In this document: positions 42,691 to 54,414 of the stretch, piece by piece
How positions within the stretch are numbered: the first letter of the stretch is position 1
Layout: every line of letters begins with the position of its first letter
Source: Glutinoglossum americanum
Taxonomy: Eukaryota; Ascomycota; Geoglossomycetes; Geoglossales; Geoglossaceae
Assembly: GCA_020080175.1 (NCBI GenBank)
Contig: JAGHQL010000101.1
Coordinates: forward strand, 30,142-94,141
Reading direction: 5' to 3'
Length of the DNA stretch: 64,000 bases
The notes under the pieces: model-generated
Database searches by the model: none
Told to the model about the DNA's origin: nothing
What the model saw: only the letters and a program-made list of their open reading frames with translations
Program-made: the position numbers and the translations under genes

Positions 42691-44224
42691 TCACTTGTTT
42701 TTGTCCTTCGCAAGAATTGGAATCAAATCCGTCGGTACAGGAGTGTTGAGCCTGAACTCCTGCGAGAACTTGATTAGATCGTTGAGAATAATCTTCCTAT
42801 CGTGCTTAGCTCGGTTCTGGCGATGCTTTTGGAGGCGCATCTTCACTCTATTTGCAAATTGCCTGAACGTATCTCGAATTCGAATTTCATCTTTAATATT
42901 CGACATTTCGGTACTGGGAGCTACACGAACGTTTCTAAAGAATTCGAACTCGGTTCCGGATAGAGCCAGTGGGTCTTCTGCAACCTGTCGTATAAAAGGT
43001 TTGAATGGTTCCCAAAAAAGTTCATTTTCCTCTTCTTCATCTTCCTCTTCCTCATCTTCCTCTTCCTCATCAATCTCTCTTACGTGTTTGTGACTTTTCA
43101 TAGCCTTATCAAACCAGACACTGCACTCTGAGCTACAGTACTATCAGCTCAACCATCTCTATCATAACAGCCATATATTTAAGAGGAATATACCAGATGT
43201 ATCCCCCTCTTTGGACTTTGGTAAAACTCTGGGAGCCACACCCTGGTATCGGACAACATTTTGAATTGGAATGTTGCTGTTCTATAACGATCGCCATCGT
43301 AAGGCACATACCGGGCAATAGACCAGTCCATTCAGTGTCCGAGATCAGCTGCCTACTATTCTTGGTATTGAAGATCTCGTACTGTCCAGACAGAACTTGA
43401 AGTCGACCTGGGCCTATCTTGAATTGATCTTTGATAATAGCCTCCAGTTTGCTATAGTTGTACTCGGATGGTATCGGAATGATTCGTCCAAGAGCGTCTT
43501 CCAACTTGATAGGGTCTTGAAACCATGTATGCGACAGATCAGGATGTGGCATTTCCGTCTGCCATTTCAGGACAATATTGTAGATCTGCAGATTCAACTT
43601 CATAATATTTGTAGCCATGTCGACCAGAACCATAAGCCGAGAAACCACGTCGCTACTGATAACCATAAACAGTCTTGTGAGTATTGATTTATTATCCTGC
43701 ATCAACATCTCTTGCTTTTTTATATCTGTCTTAACACTCTCGAGGGTAGAGTGGGAATCATTTAGCCTCTTCCGCAAATCCGCCTGGTCCTTGTCGGCTC
43801 TGTTTGCAGCAACTTCTGCCAACAATATCTGAATGCTCCACATATGTATACCCAAGTACTCTCTGAGTTTCTGCACCTCTGGTTTCATGTGAATACGCCA
43901 TCTTGCTTTCCTTTCGAAATCCTTTAGTCCTCCGTTTGATTTTCCTAATCCCAAGCTGCCTCCATATTTCTGGACTTTCAAGTGGAACTCAGAGAGAGGA
44001 CGTTGGCATGCTAGTGCTGCGCATTTGACCGCATTGATTGTACGCTGTTGCTCATCTTTTACTTCAAGCCCATTAACGAAATTGAGAGCGTGCTGTAGGC
44101 TATCGAGCACCTGAAGGAGCTCTTGGTATTCGGGCAGTGACTCATCAACGTCTTGAAGAATAGAGACAATCTCAGTGATGAGTTTACCAGCCGTGATGAA
44201 ATCGCCTACTAAACCGAAAGACAT
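42691..44224 (-). CDS. fungal ubiquitin-like-domain (ULD) protein with CxxC pair and acidic linker
   Basis: Exons 43194..44224 (start MSFGLVGDFITAGK) and 42691..43132; 490 residues. An upstream ATG at 44323 is open but its 33 residues look untranslated. The N-terminus (about 1-60, FGLVGDFITAGKLITEIVSILQDVDESLPEYQELLQVLDSL) is the helical start found in many fungal STAND/signalling-type proteins, then a coiled region. A ubiquitin-like fold follows: DPIKLEDALGRIIPIPSEYNYSKLEAIIKDQF, YEIFNTKNSRQLISDTEWTGLLPGMCLTMAIV. Splicing across a 61-nt intron joins CCPIPGCGSQSFTKVQRGGYI to CSECSVWF, making a small C-x-x-C...C-x-x-C site (CCPIPGC, CSEC). The tail has acidic runs (EEEEDEEEEDEEEEN) and a basic end. 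Accessory type; role unknown. Confidence 0.82.
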
Positions 44225-46038
44225 AGCCAAACGATGAGTTTGAGTGGGTTCAGGACAGCAAGATCCATGCCCGTTCCAGATAGAATGGTCCTTCACCACG
44301 TCACTCCTCAGCCTTAATGCCAAGATAACAGAAACCCATAGCAGCTTACCTCAGCAGGCCAAGGCCGTGACAGAGCTCATGAAGCTAACCGGAAGGAGTC
44401 ATGCTCTGTCATAGGACCTGAGCGCTGGATGCCGCGGTTTAGTGTATTGAAAATTTTGCTCAATGCTGAGGAATATTTTGTAAGCGTATATTAAGTACTG
44501 GAAAAGGATCCTCTCTTGCTGGTTTAAAGAGCTTTTTCTTAAGTAATATAGGGTCCCATTTAGGCTCTGCCTCACTAAATTCCAGTTAAACCGATTTATA
44601 GATATTGCATAACCCATTATATTTAAGTATCTTAGTAATAAGAATATCTAGGGCCTTATTGGACCACTTTATAGTATATTATTACCAGTTTACTGCTTAT
44701 TTTGAACTCAATGGACTTACGCGATACCCCACCCAAACTTCCTAATGGTACTTACCAACGTTGCATCCAGCGCTCAGGCCCTCTGTGAGAGTAATGCCAT
44801 ATTGAACTTAGCGTGCTGTGCCGAACCGAGGGCCTGAGCCTGCTGAGGTAAATGGCAACCTCACCTCTACTTCCATCCCGTTTAGGCGGGTGAGCCATGC
44901 CGTCCTATGCTCGCGCGAGCGGGGTGAGCCGTAGTCAACAGGCACCTTGGTTGCCAGTGATTTCCTGTCCTGTTCCGCTGCAACATCCATCACTTATTTA
45001 ACCCACACGATTATTTTAAACCTCCATTCTCTCTCCTCAAATACACTCTTACTACTAAAATTCTCCGGTGTTTGTCAACTCACCTTTTGGGGATCTTCTC
45101 ACACGGCCAATCTCCCAGTCAAACCTAGCCCCTCCATGAGCTATCGGCTAAGCTCAGGCTTGGAATATAGGCCGTATGCATCAAGGCGCTTATCGAAAAC
45201 CAGCTCCATGAACGGCGTTCTTTGATCAAACCTTTCAGCAAAGAGTTCCGCAAAGCGGTCGGTTTCTCCGGCCAACCGCGCACCTCATCCAAACTTGGGC
45301 GTCCCCCCAAACACACAAACACATCGACCGATACATAGACGTCTCAATCCCACTTTTGAAAATCGATATGGAAGGAGGTACTGCACCACACGGCCCAGGC
45401 GGTACAAAAATACCTCAGCATCAACCCACCTGTAAGTACACCATCACTTCTATCAATCCTCCAGGACCGCTTATCACTTATAGGCCAGAACGCTGAAAGC
45501 GAAGAGCCACCTAGCCTATCCGCAAGAGCCCAAGATTAGGAAAGAAACGTCAGTATTTCTGGGTTCCTCCGGTTGCCCTTCCCCTCATGTTATATGTGAC
45601 TTACTACCTATAGTCGTCAAACAACGTCGCAACATTGAAGGCGAAGCGCAACCTCAACCTTCTCGCACGAGCCCACGATTGCGGGAGATACAATACGCAA
45701 TGCCGTACGCACTAGGAAGCCGGTGGGACCAGAGCAACCCGAACCTCCTCCGTCGAACCTAAAGTCTCAAAGAAACTGTTAGTTGTCCCTATTTACTAGC
45801 CAAAGGCGGTTCATGCTTTATAGCCACGAATCAAGCAGCTAATTCAGGCGCCACCACTGGACACGGATTGATGCAGTTGGCACGACGTGCCTCGGAATTG
45901 GGGAGTTTTGACTACAATGAGCCACAGTGTTTCTCTCAGCACGGATCACGAATTGGTAAAGATACATGTGCACTGGCTAAGCGTTGACGCCGAGGATGGG
46001 CAGTGTAGTTTCCACGTGGAGGGCTATCAGTGCATGAC
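44225..46038. other. 1.8-kb degenerate, partly AT-rich stretch
   Basis: 44430-44710 is AT-rich with many TA/TTAG words. 44772-44783 and 44828-44839 form a 12-bp perfect inverted repeat (GCTCAGGCCCTC). Between 45030 and 45990 the three plus frames hold several short protein-like stretches separated by stops (for instance ENQLHERRSLIKPFSKEFRKAVGF and NIEGEAQPQPSRTSPRLREI), suggesting eroded coding sequence. No intact gene. Confidence 0.45.
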
Positions 46039-46534
46039 TTGAAGGACCTAGACGGCCTAAGAGCGGTTCAACGAACCATCAAGAATATTCTCGACTGGGG
46101 CCAAGGCGAACGACTGCAGATGGTCTGTAAACAATTGGATATATATTAGAGAGAAGGTTCGAATCGAGAGGGCAGCGGCGGAGAGAGTGGCAGCGGCTGC
46201 CTCCAAGAGTTCCTCGGTCGGCTCTGAGCCTCCGAAAGTACAGAAGCAAAGGAGACGAAAATGCAGCCCTACCGTCACTACCACCACTCCCAGCGCTCAA
46301 AATGAGCCAGCCACGAAACGAGCTCCAGCACCGCCAAAACCTCTACAGAGCGCACGAGCGCTTTACGACTTCATTCCCGAGCCAGAAGACGAGCCGTCAG
46401 GCCCCGGGTTTAAGAAGAGTGATACGATCGAGTTCGCCGATGCGGTAGCAGGTGAGAACGGATGGCTAAGGGGCCGCATCAAAGGTGGGATCTGAAGGTG
46501 GGGGCGCGTGCCGGCCGAGTATTCGGAGCTGTAG
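46039..46534 (+). pseudogene. SH3-domain protein remnant
   Basis: The frame LKDLDGLRAVQRTIKNILDWGQGERLQM shifts near 46121-46149 into IREKVRIERAAAERVAAAASKSS, then runs through a Pro/Ala linker into an SH3 domain: PKPLQSARALYDFIPEPEDE...FKKSDTIEFAD...ENGWLRGRIKGGI, TGA at 46493, then RWGRVPAEYSEL ending at a second stop. The ALYDF, WLRGR and VPAEYSEL motifs are in the correct order and spacing. With one frameshift and one internal stop this looks like a decayed gene, or an exon edge I cannot resolve. The helical text upstream could belong to a VHS/STAM-like adaptor, but I cannot confirm that. Confidence 0.6.
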
Positions 46535-47674
46535 CACAGCTCATGGCCGAAGTGAATTGTCCCGGTGGTAGCCGAACGGATGCCCCACCTGTGTTCAAGG
46601 ATTTGTATGGATGTGTTGAAAGGAAAGGAGCTAGATACACTTCCCTTTAGGGGGCCGGTCCACCCCGGGTGACCGGCCCTCAAATGGGCGACTGACCCCT
46701 ACACCGAGACGGCCAACTGCCAGATGCCGGTTTGATGCTATGGCTTGAGGGGACGAAGATCTTGGTCCAAGGAGGTCTGGGGGAGAATAATAATAAATTA
46801 GACGATTAGTGGATGCTACAACAAGAGGCTTGGGGTTATTTTGCAAAGGTTTCTATCGAGTTCACATCAGTTTTGTCTTTAATCCTTTCTTGATCAAGAA
46901 TGATATGGGGAGTAAAGAGAGAGAAAAAACCTAATAATCAAATTTAAATAAGATGTTTCTTTCTAAAGACGATGTGTTATTTTAATATTCTTTATCTTTA
47001 TCGTCTTATTACCTTTCCCCGTTTTATTCTCTTTTTCTCCACCTTCTGCAAGCTACAAGCTACCAGAATTCCCGGGCGACTTTGTCAGAAGAAGCCAAGT
47101 AATATCTGAGAGGTGCTGGGCGGAGGATCGGGAGTTGGGGGTATGTCTCTGGGGAAATTACAAGGGTGAAAAATGCCGTTGTTGCATGGGGTGGAGGAGG
47201 CTAGCCTATGGGGAGGCGTTGCGGGTCAGGCTGTGGAGGCTGAGGCTAGAAGTGGCAGGCTGAATTTTGTTGAGAGCTACCCCGTACATTTTCTCTTACA
47301 CGTAGCGATCATAACAGTTTCTGAGGTAAGGAAAGTAGATCAAAAAAAAGCAGACATGCGGGAGGAGATGGTAGGTGTAGGATCGTCACTGCAACCAAAA
47401 GGGTGGGGCCCTCGCCGGAAAAAGGCTCGGACCCGCCGACCTTCAACGCCCCGGTTTTTTTCTCTCCCTCGGTTAAATTCCGGACTCTATGCCTGCGAAC
47501 GCCAACCCCCACCCTCCTATCGCCCGTCATAGGAACACCAATGTCGGGGATTGCGCCCCTACCCTTAAAACAATTCTTATGTCATTTCCGATCATGAGGC
47601 GTTATCACGCCAGCCTCGACTGCGCCACAGGGGTTCTTGTTTGTTATGGCGAAGGAAGAGCCAAGCGGTGCTGA
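46535..47674. other. intergenic
   Basis: About 1.1 kb downstream of the SH3 remnant. Region 46880-47040 is AT-rich. A 119-codon plus frame at 47173 has no domain. Probably contains the 3' UTR of the minus-strand regulator. Confidence 0.5.
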
Positions 47675-50347
47675 TTACCCTTCCCCCAAATTGATGGACA
47701 CTTCATTCTGATATGCCATTAAATCTGGCTTTGGGCCGAGAGCACTGTTCAAGTAAGCTGCCGATTGTTCGAGATAGCCGTCCATGTATTCTATTCCAGT
47801 CGTCTCCAGGGTGTCCATAAGTTCCATCTGCTGTTCTTGACTCAGGCTACCTGAACGCGGGTGATAGTCATATTGTTGGAGATAGTCGAGCGGCCCTTGG
47901 TGCTGCTGCTGCTGAGCCAATAAAGTGTCAAACTGGAACGCATCGAACCCGAGTGAGGAAATTCTACGAGTGTTTGAAGGGTTGGCGATGTAGCCAGGGT
48001 TCCAGCTAAGCAGATCTGGCACTCCGTCCGGGAAAAGACCATATGTGGCGTCCTCCGTATTGTAAGATACGTCCTGGAAGTTGGGCGAGGATTGATATAG
48101 CGGTGCATCGAGGGGGTGCTTGAGATTTGGAGAGCTAGATGATGCTATCCTATGATAGTGTGTTGAGGATACAGCAGGTTGTGGTGAGAGGTCGTCCGGC
48201 TGAGACTGGGGAGATTCTATGGCATAGCCGTAGGAGGAAATGCTACCGGGCGGCTTTGGTACGGAGTAAGTCGTTGTGGAGGGTGTTGATATAGGAGACT
48301 GGCTCGGACGTCCTATGAATGGTGACAGAGACGACGCTTTGGTGGAATTAGAATATGTAACACTAAGAGCCTCGCTCTCGTCCCCATAACTCTTTAAAGT
48401 GGCTATAACAAGTTTCTCGTACAACCGAGTTGCTGCATCTGTGCCCGGCCATCGTTCTGAGCAGAGCATAAGCGACTGCAGCGCATTATCGAGATGTCCC
48501 TCGACTTCCTTTCGGGCGTGCTGTTCTCTTATCTGTGGGATGGATATAGTCCACAACAAAGCGTTCGTTAACATGAATATCTGCTGGACAAATATCCACG
48601 TTATATCCATCGTTCGATTGTCGATCATCTTTCTTTGTTCTTGGATATTGTATACGGCAGCTTCATAACAGAGTTCGCTGGCTCTAACCGATGGCTGAGG
48701 AACCTGCGGCGATGGCCTGTAGAGAAAGATGATCATCGTATTGTATCTTACCCTAAACCTTTGGAAAATGTTGAGCGATTGAATATCTGCAGATCAAAGC
48801 GGGTGTACGAACCAAACAGAACTCAAGCCAGTCCCCCCATCATTCCCCGGACTCGAGGTTCTCCAAAAGTTTAACTTTTCCTCCATTTCGATGAACCAAG
48901 GGTGTTTATCATCTTTGGGTTCCGGCCTCTTCTTCAAGTACAGCCTTTTTCTTATCTCCATCTGGAGAAGTCGCATTTTAAAGAAATGGATCGTGATAAC
49001 CTTCTTCGGAGAAAGCGGGCCCGGCTTAATACCATCGACAGTAATATACTTATCATCAACCGGCTCAAAGAAACCAACGTCTAAATGGTCGGCGCTAATT
49101 GCAAAGGCGCTGGGTCGACCAAGACTGTGGGACAGCCCATTTTCCATGTTCATGGCGATCCAGAATAGTCGTCTTCTCATGTCCTTTTGTACTGGATCTA
49201 GATCTGTCACGCTCTGGGCGACGGTTTTCTCCTCGTTGAGACCCAACTGCTGACACATCCGTGTTGAAAGTCCGACGAGATAGTACACAGGAATCTTGGT
49301 TGGAGTAAGAATGGAGTACTGGGCAATGAGCACAAAACACTGGATAGTCTTGAGATCCATTGGCCGCACGATCTCATCAAGGTACGGGAGCGCAGCCAAA
49401 TAGTAGCTATCGGCAAGGCCAGCGTATTGTGTATCAAGTTTCTGTATGCTTATTGCCAGCACTAACCGCAGAACAAAGTTCTTGTAAGGATCAGTAGATC
49501 CGTTGTAAACAGCCTCCAGGTCATGTCGGAAAGTAGGCTCATGAAGGGTTGGATACATAGCTTGGGCTAAGGGATGTTAGTCGGCACCAGGTAGAGTTCT
49601 TTCCAAGACGGACCAACCTTTTTGAATGAATATCTCGGTCAGCTTATCAGTCACAAGCCTGCTAGGCAGGCCTTGCGCCGCCACAGAGCTAATAAGGGGA
49701 TAGGTCTTCAACCGTTGTCCACCCTGCTCGAAGCATTGATCCTGCCGCTCTGGAACTTCGGGCACAATCTCCCGTATGCTCTTTGTCTCCGTATTCCGTC
49801 TTGCCAATTCCATCACAAGCCTAGCGACTGCAATGCCACTGGAGGTTCCCAAAAATCTTGGCTCATCGACCGAATCTAATTTAACAAATCCAACACCTCG
49901 GACTATACCTTCATCGCTCAGTGTGGAACTCTCTACTTCGGACTGGCGCATGAGCTCATCTTCGAGCTCCTGCGCCCTATCTCGAAGATGGATAACGTAA
50001 GTCCGAGGAATCTTCTTGCGCTTTGTGGTGTCAAAGTATTCACACACGACTCCGCTTCGATCGCACGGTGCACATTTTGGCAAACCCGCATCGCATCGCG
50101 TTTTACGCTAACAAAGTCAGCGGTCGGATTATAAAGTGAATCTGAATCTGACTAAAGTACTCACGCTCCGGCATCTACAGCATGCGGCTAATGTATGTGC
50201 GATCCTTTTGGACGGTTCTTCATGGCTCCCTTCGCGGTCGGAGATCGCAAACGTTCCACGCTCGCGTCTAGCAGGGCCTGTCGGCCTCCATCCTGAGTCC
50301 ATCATCGTTTCCATGGGTTGGAGTCGGCCAAGCCAATCTTTACTCAA
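47675..50347 (-). CDS. Zn2Cys6 fungal transcription factor with fungal-specific TF domain, 4 exons
   Basis: Exons 50165..50347, 49618..50107, 48813..49566, 47675..48752; 834 residues from the ATG at 50347. Splicing exon 1 to 2 creates the binuclear zinc cluster ACCRCRSRKTRCDAGLPKCAPCDRSGVVC (Cys spacing 2-6-6-2-6), followed by a coiled-coil dimer element (VIHLRDRAQELEDELMRQ). The middle homology region (PF04082 type) runs from exon 2 end into exon 3: QAMYPTLHEPTFRHDL, LADSYYLAALPYLDEIV, QYSILTPTKIPVYYLVGLSTRMCQQLGLNEE, MRRRLFWIAMNMENGLSHSLGRPSAF. The exon 3 donor is GTTCGT, chosen because it yields VWVRYNTMIIFLYRP. The C-terminus is disordered with QQQQH. Predicted nuclear regulator; target unknown. 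It diverges from the next regulator. Confidence 0.88.
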
Positions 50348-51072
50348 CGTTCACCTCATGCTCCGGCTTGAGACATTGTAGCGTTGCTAAAAAATTTTAG
50401 GCTGAGGCGGCTGATATAACTTATCGATGAATTAAAGGCGTATCACACAGTTCGGTTGTGCTTCGAACACGGTAAAGTTCCAGAACGTTCGGGGCCAACG
50501 AACGAGACAAGAGTGCGTGGTTGGCCTGACCCCCTCGCGTTTAGTCACAGAGAATGCATGAACTATGGCACAGAGGGCTGGATTGGTGTTGGCAGCGCTT
50601 CCCAACATTGCCCGATGCCCTATATATAACCGACTTGCTGCCTGATGAACCCTGTCGAGCTGTGCTCCTCAGCACTCTATTGCGCTCCCCGGTAGCCTGC
50701 TGGAGCCTACCGTCGGGATCAACCGCTCGTACCGAATAGAGTTCTCTACGATAGGCTTTGGCTACGTTCGGTGAAGAGTTCACCACCACTTGCTTTTTCC
50801 TTACCTTGCTGATAGCGCAGCCCCGCAACCAGCAGTTGGGTCATCCCGCCCCTCTTCCATAAGGGCGTTTATTTCTCCCTAAATCGCCGATCTTTGTCAA
50901 GCGGCTGTGCTGCAGCCGAGCGAGAAACTTACGATAAGATCATCCCTGAGAAGATCAACGGAAGCGCTAGGCCTTCTCTTGCGTGGAGTTCGTCTTCGTC
51001 GATGCGGTGTTTTGGTATTGAGCAAACGCCATCCCCGACAAAATAGATCGATCTACGGGGAATTCTCTAGCC
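50348..51072. other. divergent promoter between two Zn2Cys6 regulators
   Basis: 725 bp separating two oppositely oriented zinc-cluster genes. CGG-type half-sites are scattered and none forms a clear paired site that I can defend. Short open frames only. Confidence 0.5.
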
Positions 51073-53332
51073 ATGGCTAAGCCCAGCGGACCCGAGACAC
51101 CCTTGTTGCGTGTTAGCAGACCAGTGTCGGCATGTTCGAGATGTAAGCTTGTTCCTCCGGTGTGTGATTCTGCAATATTTTACTAAATGGATTTTAGGCC
51201 GGTCTGCAAAGATCAAGGTACATATATGCGTATATATATCATCAGCAGGCAAGGCATCGATCTAACTACTTTGTCAGTGTGATGGCAAACTTCCTGCGTG
51301 TACCGCTTGTGAAAGGTCCAACAGAGCCAACGAGTGTTCAAGCGCGAACGACCAGTTTGCGAAAGGAAAGGAGAGGAGGTAGAATACCCACTCTAGCCGC
51401 ATGCGCGTGTTTCATTAACCTGAACTAGTTATGTTGCCGCGTTGGAATCTCGCATTGAGAAGCTGGAGAAAAGGCTTGCTCAGGTCAAAGGTCGAAAGTC
51501 CTCTGTGACTATGACAGGTACAAGCACAGCGACGTCATTGGAAACGGCTCTGCCAACAGGGAGTCAATCATCGGCCAACAAAAGGGAGACTGCAGATATG
51601 GAAGAACTTGTATCCGATTTTGGATACATGTGAGTCCCACCCGCTGAGACCCCAAACCCCATCGTGCTGATCTGAAAACCAGGTCTGTCAATGCGACAAC
51701 AAGAGATTTCTATGGCTTCACATCTATGATGTCGTTTTCGCGCCTTGTCCTATCAGCCTCTGCCGGTCACAGTCTACTTCCTTCAGACACAATTCAACTG
51801 CCTCCCCGATACGCGGCCATGCCTTTAATCCGTCAGTATCTTAGCAGCGTATTTGCGATATTGCCTTTCTTTTCCGAGACCTCCATTTTTGCGTCAATCG
51901 ACGCTATATACCAGGGTAACGGGTCTCACTTGGATCATTGGACCGTGAATATGATCCTTGCGATCGCGTCCTCCTTATTATCCCGAAGGCATGGCGATGC
52001 GGAATACCGAAAGGCTGAGGGTTATGTGGCAGCAGCGCTTAAAAGAGCAGATAAAGTTTTGACACCAGGCTCTATACCAGGGATACAAGCTATCTTGTTC
52101 CTCGTCGTATATTCTATGCTTGACCCTGCCCATTTTGACAGCTGGTATCTCATCGGCATAGCCTCTCGAGCGGCGGTGGATATTGGGCTGCATCATGACC
52201 CACCAAAACAAGTTTTGTCAAATAACGCACAATTAGATAGGCGAAGAAGAGTATTTTATTGCGTTTATACACTCGACAGGTTGGTACTTTCCCTCCCTCT
52301 CCTCCTTTGGTCCGAGGTTCTAACATAGGTCACTGCGTTAGGTCAATTAGCATGGTCCACGCCAGAGCGTTTTCCTTCACCGATGAGTCGACAGACGTCG
52401 CTCTACCCTCTATACCAACAAAACTAGCTTCGCGTGGTTTCCAAGGAGGCAAACAAATCTGGCAACAGCCCCTCGATTCCGCACTCCATCTATTTCGCTT
52501 GCGTCAACTCCAATCTTCCTGGTATCAGGAGCTTTTTCAGTCCGGGCGATCACCGTTGGCCAGCCCAGACCAGTACATCTACGGGGTATGCGAAAACACG
52601 CGTGAATGGTCGGAAACCATCCCGGAATCTGTCTCGGCTCCGATTAGAGAGCAGTTCGAGCTCGAAGCATTGTATAGCTATATATACGCCTTAGCACCTA
52701 CTAGGAGGTCGTATGTCATATCCGAACCGGCGAGGGTGCTTACATTCGAATACTGTGCTACCTATGCTGAGAAGCTGCTACCGATCGCTATGAACAGAGC
52801 AAGTACTGCATTTTATACATTCCACGATGCACTACGGGTTTATTTTCTCGGCAGCTTATTTGTGGCCACCCTGCGGGAGAACGAGGAGCTATTGCTCAAT
52901 GGTGTAGCTCCTGTGGTGACATACGCGCCTAGGCCGGACGAACCGCCCATACCCCCGTTTCCAACCCGGGGCAGGGCAGGTAATGCGTCCAGGGCCATCA
53001 ACTGTATTAATCGGGTGATCCGCATCCTGGAGGCTTATGGGGACCGGTGGGATGATGCGGCGGCACTATGTGAAAGGTTCAAAGACGAGTCAGCGTCTAT
53101 GGTCACAAAACTCCACCAGAGATCGGAGAGTATGGCTGTATCCCCAGAGCGGGATCGTGCCATACCTTACTTCAAGCAAGAACCGATAACCGAGTTATCA
53201 TTGATTGAGAGCAGTGAGTGGGGAAACATTCTGCCCGAAACCAATAGCACTAGTTTATCGCTTGAGAGCTCAAGGGTCAAATCAGAGCCGTTTTTGATGT
53301 CATCTGGCAACAATGGCGGCTTTCCATTCTAG
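51073..53332 (+). CDS. Zn2Cys6 fungal transcription factor, 6 exons
   Basis: Exons 51073-51142, 51198-51217, 51278-51378, 51429-51629, 51683-52279, 52342-53332; 659 residues. Phases close throughout, and the zinc cluster is spread over the first three exons, including a 20-nt microexon: ACSRCRSAKIKCDGKLPACTACERSNRANEC (2-6-6-2-8 spacing). The linker ESRIEKLEKRLAQVK is a coiled coil. The fungal TF domain follows: FPFFSETSIFASIDAIYQ, HLDHWTVNMILAIASS, GIQAILFLVVYSML, DSWYLIGIASRAAVDIGLHHDP, RRRVFYCVYTLDRSISMVHARAFSF. The C-terminal region is acidic/Ser-rich. Typical of pathway-specific regulators. Its exons 1-3 are too short to be seen as frames, and the ATG was chosen because it leads straight into the zinc cluster. 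Confidence 0.88.
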
Positions 53333-54414
53333 CTTACTCTCTTCTCTCCCACGGGCCTTTTCAGATTTCCTAAAGAATTGGGTTCGTAGTCGAGGAAATT
53401 TTTCTACGGAGTAATGGGTGATGAATGTGGAGTGCGGGTTTCATCCACTGTCTCTTGCCGTGCACGCAAGCCGCTGAACTGAGTATCTCTTAATGGTCAC
53501 TTAAATCTACTTCCTTACTAGGACTTCGTTAGCTAAGGCATATTAGCCATTGACAACGAGTATGATTGACAACAAGTATGAGTGAGGCGATGCTTGATAA
53601 CAGTGAGATGAGCGTTTCCCCGTGATGTATAAAATAACGTGCCCACCAACTTCGAATATATTCATTTCTCCTGAGCGATAAAGAAAACTACATAGATGTG
53701 TATGTATAGTACATTCCCAGAGCCAAACACCGAAATATACAAAAAAACGAAAAACTCATCAGAACCCGGTATTGAGCCCTCCGCCATTTCTCCATCACAA
53801 GGAGTCTTAACCCAGGTCCTCAAGAACTGGTGTGCACTAGCCCTATTGAATACTCTCCTCTCAGGAAATCTAACGTGCATAGAAAGGGACACGGGAATTA
53901 TCTCCCCCTCCAGCCGACCTGAAGACATGGGAGTAAGTATTCTCATGCCTTCACCTAGCATAAGGAACAGCCACAAACAAACTCCGTTATCTTACTCCCT
54001 CCTTAGATTACCACAGTGGGATGCAATCAGGAGTTACAATCGCATTCCCACCTATTCATTCTTTCCCGCATCCTAAAGGCGGGGGGGTGGATCTACACCG
54101 CTCCAACGCTCTCTGTCCGTCAACATAGCTCTAGACGATGTTAGATAGATCGTTAATCACAGGGGAAGAAGCGAATACGGGGAATTAAATGTTGTTGATC
54201 TACCAAGTACAAAAAGGAGAGTAGTGGAAGCTGTTCAATTATCACAAAGTCGCTAGGTCGGCGAGGGAGTATAAGTTCCTGAGAAAATGTGTCTCTTGGA
54301 GACTCTATATAAAATGGGTAATCCTAACTCCCCTTCCTATGGTTGTCCAACACACCGGGGGGTGGTACTAGTGCCAATTCTAGTCATGCCCCAACTCACA
54401 CCCTCCAGTCCAAT
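53333..54414. other. intergenic
   Basis: A 126-codon plus frame (53696-54076) without domain; otherwise nothing. One TACGGAGTA nonamer at 53405-53413. Confidence 0.5.

Noticed and set aside
47173-47532. 119-codon plus frame
   Set aside because: No domain; mixed composition; overlaps an opposite frame.
53765-53850. tRNA-like GGGTT/ACCCGG pattern
   Set aside because: Could not form a cloverleaf with a plausible anticodon stem; no tRNA recognised anywhere in the window.
53696-54076. 126-codon plus frame
   Set aside because: No domain, no splice support; low priority.
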